A stretch of 23,443 bases of DNA, taken from NCBI RefSeq assembly GCF_001632365.1, contig NW_024468521.1, positions 393,823 through 417,265 on the forward strand, in the 5' to 3' direction. The position numbers were made by a program, and so were the translations under genes. This DNA comes from Laetiporus sulphureus 93-53. Its lineage: Eukaryota; Basidiomycota; Agaricomycetes; Polyporales; Laetiporaceae. A model generated the notes under the pieces. It ran no database searches. It saw only the letters and a program-made list of their open reading frames with translations, and was not told the DNA's origin. The stretch's first letter is position 1. Every line of letters starts with the position of its first letter. Shown piece after piece: positions 18,453-23,443 of this stretch.

Positions 18453-20029
18453 TCAATTGTAATGCCTCACCACGACACCGGCGATGACCTCTTCCTCGAT
18501 GTTGTTCTCTTTCTTCTCGAGCTTGCTGATTCCGTACGCCCTCGCCCTGCCACTGCGCCACTGGAGCATCGTCGGCGCATCTGCATCCTCGATGCGCCGC
18601 TTGATGCCGTACTCCTGCAGGACAGGACTCTCGGTGTACGGAACGAGCTTCACGTCGTCGTTCGTCTTCGCGAAGTAGAACACGCCAACGCGAGGATAGC
18701 CGCGCTGGTCAACGGGAGGCTGCACCACACGATGGATGGTCGCCTTGTAGAACCCTCCAGACAAAAATTCTAACACATCGCCGGCGTTGACGACCTAAGG
18801 TTTGTGAATGTACATTCAGAGAAGCCATTGCGATAAGCGGGAGCTTACCACGGCGTTATCGATGTGCTTGACCCAGCGCCACTTTCCGTCGGGGGATAGC
18901 ATCTGCAGCGCGGAGATGGGCTGACTCCACAAGATGGAGACACTTCCCGTATCTTTACGTGCGCAGATGTCAGCGTAGGTGAAACGATACCTACCGATGG
19001 ACATACCAGTGTGGCCCTTAAGCCAGACGTTTCTCGTGATCTTTTCTTCTTCCTGCGACCGGGGGTAGCTGCGAGAAGAAGATTCGGTAACAGAAAGGAC
19101 ATGGCATAAACCAAGCTTGTCTTTACTATTTAATGAAACGGACTAGTGATGGCTGCTCAACGAACACTTCCGCTCGTCGAGTGGACGCTTGACGTACCTG
19201 ATGTCTCGTTGTTCGCATCAAAACCGTGGATGTTTACGAATGTGTCTTCGGCAAGCTCTAGGCCAAGCGCCAAAAGCCTGCACAGCAGTCAAGATAAAGT
19301 GAAACAGGGAAATAAACGGTGTATACCTGAGAATCGGCTCAAGCACGCTGTGGTGGCAGAACTTGTTGAACGCATCGAGTTCCGGGAGGAATGGCTGGAG
19401 CGCTCGCGGATGCTCGTCTCTAGTGACATCACGATCTACTGATAATGAAGTATGTAAGCCACATGTCATCTAGCTCCGACATAGGGAAGACATACTGTTG
19501 TATTGCTCGAGTTGGTCGTGCACACCTCCATCAATATGCTATAAAACACGATCAATAACTGAGTACAGAGGATAACTATACAGCATACCCAGTGCTGCCT
19601 GGCTTTGTAGCCGAGGTATTTTCCGAGCTTCTCGAAATCGCCGGTGTAAATTTTCTTCTCATCCTCTGGAACAACTGAGAAGGGCACGTCAGCGATATCG
19701 AATATGCGATCATTCTACAGGTTTTGAACGTTAGTCTCGCGGGCGCGGAATGCACGGAAGGCGTACCTGCGCTTGAGTCAAGCCATGATTGATCACGTAG
19801 AAGAACCCTTCATTTGACATGGCGTGGCGGACCTGAACAGCAAGCGCGGCTCTTCCGTCATCGGTGCCGAAATTTGCGAGGTCGATGATGGGGATATCAG
19901 CCCAGTCGACTACAAAATAAATAAGCAGACGTTTGCTTGACACACGTGAGAGGCATGAAACATACGATCTTCAGCCGTTGTGGGCAGTCTTTCGTTGTGA
20001 GGAACAGGAGGCAGCACGGTGCTCGGCAT
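18453..20029 (-). CDS. IPNS-like 2-oxoglutarate/Fe(II) oxygenase, intact, 10 exons, 363 aa
   Basis: Exons on the minus strand: 20029-19966, 19909-19767, 19714-19589, 19538-19496, 19438-19327, 19277-19198, 19142-19127, 19068-19007, 18952-18849, 18794-18453. They total 1092 nt, and all nine introns are GT-AG, 49-58 nt. The DIOX_N part carries GFFYVINHG. The double-stranded beta-helix core carries VWLKGHTD (H214, D216), IHRVVQPP (H271) and R285 near PRVGVFYF as the probable 2OG ligand. Soluble enzymes of this class couple 2OG decarboxylation to oxidation of a small molecule; the substrate is not predictable here. Exon 7 is only 16 nt and completes V-R-F-I-K-Y. The first nine exon lengths equal those of the paralog at 5687-7128, and the last 57 aligned residues are about 74% identical, so the two come from one duplicated gene. 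Confidence 0.93.
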
Positions 20030-20110
20030 GTTGAAAATTGCGCCTATAGTGAAATGGGAGAAAAGTCTGAAGCAAGGCTTGCTCCTACAAACAACCAATC
20101 TGTTGCTGCA

Positions 20111-20116
20111 TATATA
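20111..20116 (-). promoter_or_regulatory. Possible TATA box of the right oxygenase gene
   Basis: TATATA lies 82-87 bp upstream of the ATG at 20029 on the minus strand. It is farther out than the other TATA boxes, so the call is tentative. Confidence 0.35.
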
Positions 20117-23100
20117 GCGCGGCATGTTCGGAGTCGGCGGACAGTCTCTGCTATCTAGAAGCCCGAGCTCTGACTGCCAGGCTGATAGAGATACCTCGCA
20201 CAGGCAATCCGTACGCACGCTGAGTTGAAATTGTTGAAATTGACATTGCGTCCTTGCTTCTCTTCTTTCTGTATAGCAAACGTGCAATCTGGTCCATACG
20301 CACGGCTGTGTTCAACGAGCCGATGCCTTAACAGTGTGTAGTGCATACTGGTCCAGCCAACACGGCGTGTAATTTCCCTCTGTGGGCTTCTACTGGAAAG
20401 GAATTGTCAGCGCATACGGCTTAACTGCATATTCCAAAGAACTTCCGCACTAGCATGAGTCTCGGTACCGCGGCTGCATACAGCCTCCGAAAGAGGGATC
20501 GCTTAGGGTCATTCAAAGAAGCCGCAAAGCATATCGGTGGCTATCATCAATTATCGAATAGACTCTATGTGATAGATTCCTCCGCAGGAATACATGCTTG
20601 AAGGGAAGGCGGGAGTAGCTCCACTTGATAACCCATGTGATGCGTCCTATCGGTTGTACTTGATAAGAACGTTTATCGCTCCAGTGATAGGCATTCTACA
20701 TCGGTGGACCACGCGCATGCAGGACCTGAAAGGACCCACTTTCTCATGGGATGTGTAAGACGTACAGTATCATGGAACGGCGAGTGGCGACGTCCGAGTG
20801 TCGGTGGTTGCAGTACCTCGCACAGGGCCTAGAAAAGCGGTCCGGAAGCTCAAACAGAATTGGGGTGTGATTTCTTCTCGTCCAATCATTTGAAGCCTGT
20901 AAGCATCGCGTCCGTCCGGACGCACAGACGCAGGGTGATAAAACATCCTATCGGGCAGTGGACCGTAAGCACATTGGAAAGATGCCAAAGAGGACGCATC
21001 GGTGATTTCTCAGCAACATCGTACTGAGTGTGCGTTTGTCAGCCGTTATATCGCTGATGTTTCGACACGTACCACATCTATGATATGTCCGCCGTGATGG
21101 CACTATGCATTGATGGCAGCTTCAGTAAATAAATATTCGTACAGTACAGACAGCGTGACATGGCAGATGCTTCCAGCGTGGCTCTTCAATGAGCATAGAC
21201 ATGCTGATGTCGACCCTCCCAATGCACTGATCCGACGAATCCATTCACAGCATGTTCTGAGGACTGATAGCGATCAAATACAAAGCTCACGTAGATCGGC
21301 TCATAACATTTGTTTTCTTGACAAACTGATTTCCGTAAACATTTCGATTTTGTGATGCTGCACATTCTACGTGATTCCGAACCTGACTTCGGTCATGTTT
21401 TGGCCAAATATGCCCTCGAAAGCTTCAAAGCATGCAGAACGAGGTCAAGGAACGATAAAACGCATGCAATGTAGCAGGAGAGCTTTCAATAATGGTATAG
21501 ATGTCGACTGGGTTTTACAAAGCGCGACATTCAGCGTAGCGTGCAACTGATAAACGGTGGTTGGGATTGCGCTGACGATTGTGGCGTTCCTTGCAACCGA
21601 AATGTGAGAAACGCCATGTGACGTATGCACCCGGTGAACTCCGAGTCGCCCGGAAAGGCAGTCGTCATGCCAAATATGGCTTTCGAGGGGCGCCATCAGG
21701 AATCGAAATTACAAGTCAATACTATCGCAGACTCGCAGTCATCCTGCAGCAAATTGCTTGACTTTTAGGTAAGAATTATGGGTAGGATGATAATCCAAAT
21801 GGTCTACAATAGTACTACCAGCTGAGCGCTGAAGCGCTGATCTCCCGCGAGACGGCTTTCTACTCGCGCTTTCCGCTCTCGCGACGCTTCTGGACGACGG
21901 TCCAAGGAAGGCATCCTGATCGCCTGCCCATGAACTCATAAATTATGTCTCCTAACCAGAAAATTCGACATAGACGACTGAAGCACTCTCGAAGAAGTGG
22001 AAAAACTCGTCGTCGAACCGCCCGGGTCCCAAGGACATCGACGCTGCAGTTGGCGGAACGTGCGTATTCCAGCTTCCTACAAACTTTTATTCTCTATGGA
22101 CTAGATCATTTTTCGGGGCGAACAGGCCGACTGCGGACGTATCAGCACGGCAGCCATCCTCCTGAGCGGGCTCATCGCGCAGGGGGCGCTCAAAACGATC
22201 ACGAAGCAACGTGACGTTCCCCTCAACTGTGGGTACTGTGTGTCATCGACTTGATGGGCTCATGAATGAGGGTGATTGGCCAGTAAAATTTGAATCAATT
22301 CGAGAGAAAGAAATGAAATTGAAGCATCCTGTGCGCTGTGCGGCTATATCGCTGTCTTGCTCAGGTTACTCCTTAGAATATCGATCGCTTTTATTCCTTA
22401 AATATTGTCGATTTGCATTCCGGGAGCGACACGACAGCTTGTCCCTGCATGACGAAAATCTGAATAAAGAAGACGACGTCAACGGCGTGTGTCTTCCTCC
22501 GTTACATGGTGAGAGTCCGATGGCGAGCCTCTGTCAGGCCCGAATTCGTACGCTCACTTATTAAATGCAAAATATGGCACCTTAAGGAAACCAGCGCATG
22601 CCCATCATTCATTCAGATAAGGATAATAATTGGTGGCGAAACGATGACGGTCGCTGATGAGTAGCTGCCGACTGCATTACTTGAACATGTTTCTGCAGCG
22701 AACGCGACATTGTGACGATCAATCCATGCCATCGTGCTATCTGCCTATCCTGACACTCATTTGGTGTCAGCGAGCCATTCATGCTGCAACAGATCATCAG
22801 CGCTGGCTCTGTCCCTTGGATGTACACGTAAAGCAGCATGCAGAAATGACACCAGCTGCTCATCATAGATACTACACACCGCAAGAATGTCCGAAAGAGA
22901 TCGTGGATTGCTGAGAGCTGTCACAGATTTTCACGTTTTCACCTCTGCATGTGACCAAGACATCATTTGACATCAGCGCTAGGCTGTTCAGAAAGGAACG
23001 AACCGGTACGCGAAGTACTAACAGTCCTAGACGCCCCGAAGGTCCAGGTCTAGTCACATGACACATCACGTGATATCCACACATGTGACAAGTAGCGCTG

Positions 23101-23443
23101 GTATTAGGTAAGCCTAACTTATACAGTAATATCATCCCACCTAGAAGCAACGGTCGGACTCCGGAAGAATCCAACGAAGGAGATACACGACACCGGAAAT
23201 ATGTCCTTAAGGGGATATTAGTTCACATGCACGAGGTAGATAGATACCACGCCACCGGAGATGTAGCCATTACAGGCAATACCATTCCCATGGTCTTACT
23301 AAGTAGTTCGGAGGTTCGGCATGTATGACACACTGTCACGGTAACATCGGACAAGAGATCAAAAAGACTAAAAGGGACAGTCACGTGGAACGTGCCGCCC
23401 TGATCCCCCTGATCCCAAGTAATCCCCCTGAACCCTTAAGTGG
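20117..23443. other. Gene-poor right flank, no gene assigned
   Basis: About 3.3 kb without a protein I can support. The minus strand at 21525-21448 reads CKTQSTSIPLLKALLLHC, which faintly resembles a late loop and helix of DUF6534-like proteins; it may be another relic. A minus-strand 66-codon frame (21939-21739) is rich in Ser and Arg and of unknown identity. Clustered E-box palindromes lie at 23053-23089. The last 110 bases start TGTCACGGTAAC and could be the beginning of an LTR cut by the window edge. Confidence 0.4.

Noticed and set aside
21739..21939. Ser/Arg-rich 66-codon minus-strand frame as a gene
   Set aside because: It looks mildly coding, but no neighbouring exon, promoter or family could be recognised, so it is noted only in the flank entry.
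1..23443. A biosynthetic gene cluster built on the two oxygenases
   Set aside because: No polyketide synthase, peptide synthetase, terpene cyclase, P450 or pathway regulator is visible. The oxygenases are paralogs of each other, one of them decaying, and the other genes have housekeeping or unknown roles.

Overview
The window looks like nuclear DNA of a filamentous basidiomycete, probably an agaricomycete such as a polypore. The genes carry many introns of about 46-63 nt with GT...AG ends. TATA boxes sit about 50-85 bp upstream of several ATGs. The gene families (GABA/choline-type permease, IPNS-like oxygenases, Tag1/DUF3712-like protein, DUF6534-like membrane protein) are typical of such fungi. 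No tRNA or rRNA gene was confirmed. All family names come from recognising residues by eye; no search was run.

Layout, left to right. Positions 1-2543 hold LTR-retrotransposon debris: a 232-bp LTR-like unit (288-519), a repeat-rich non-coding stretch, and a 911-bp LTR (1633-2543) with matching TGTCACA/TGTGACA ends. Positions 3014-5194 (+) hold an intact 12-exon amino-acid/GABA permease of 527 aa that includes a 5-nt microexon. Positions 5687-7128 (+) hold a 2-oxoglutarate/Fe(II) oxygenase that appears to be decaying: two neighbouring introns need GC donors, and its last exon has a 73-nt frameshifting deletion. Positions 8935-7598 (-) hold a Ser/Thr-rich single-pass membrane protein with a PPxY tail. 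About 9-16.2 kb is gene-poor. It holds a 100-N gap whose flanks share 37 identical bases, a relic of the membrane-protein tail, a diverged direct repeat, and DUF6534-like coding pieces on the minus strand (clear 5' exons at 14845-14388).

Positions 16291-18333 (+) hold a 662-aa Tag1/DUF3712-like vacuolar-type membrane protein with an acidic dileucine signal. It is convergent with an intact 363-aa 2OG-Fe(II) oxygenase (20029-18453, -), which is a close paralog of the decaying one. The first nine coding exons of the two oxygenases have identical lengths. From 20.1 kb to the end I see no gene I can support.

I see no evidence that these genes form one pathway. The strongest story is an inverted oxygenase gene pair about 11 kb apart, one intact and one degenerating, with a block of decayed membrane-protein genes between them and retroelements on the left edge.
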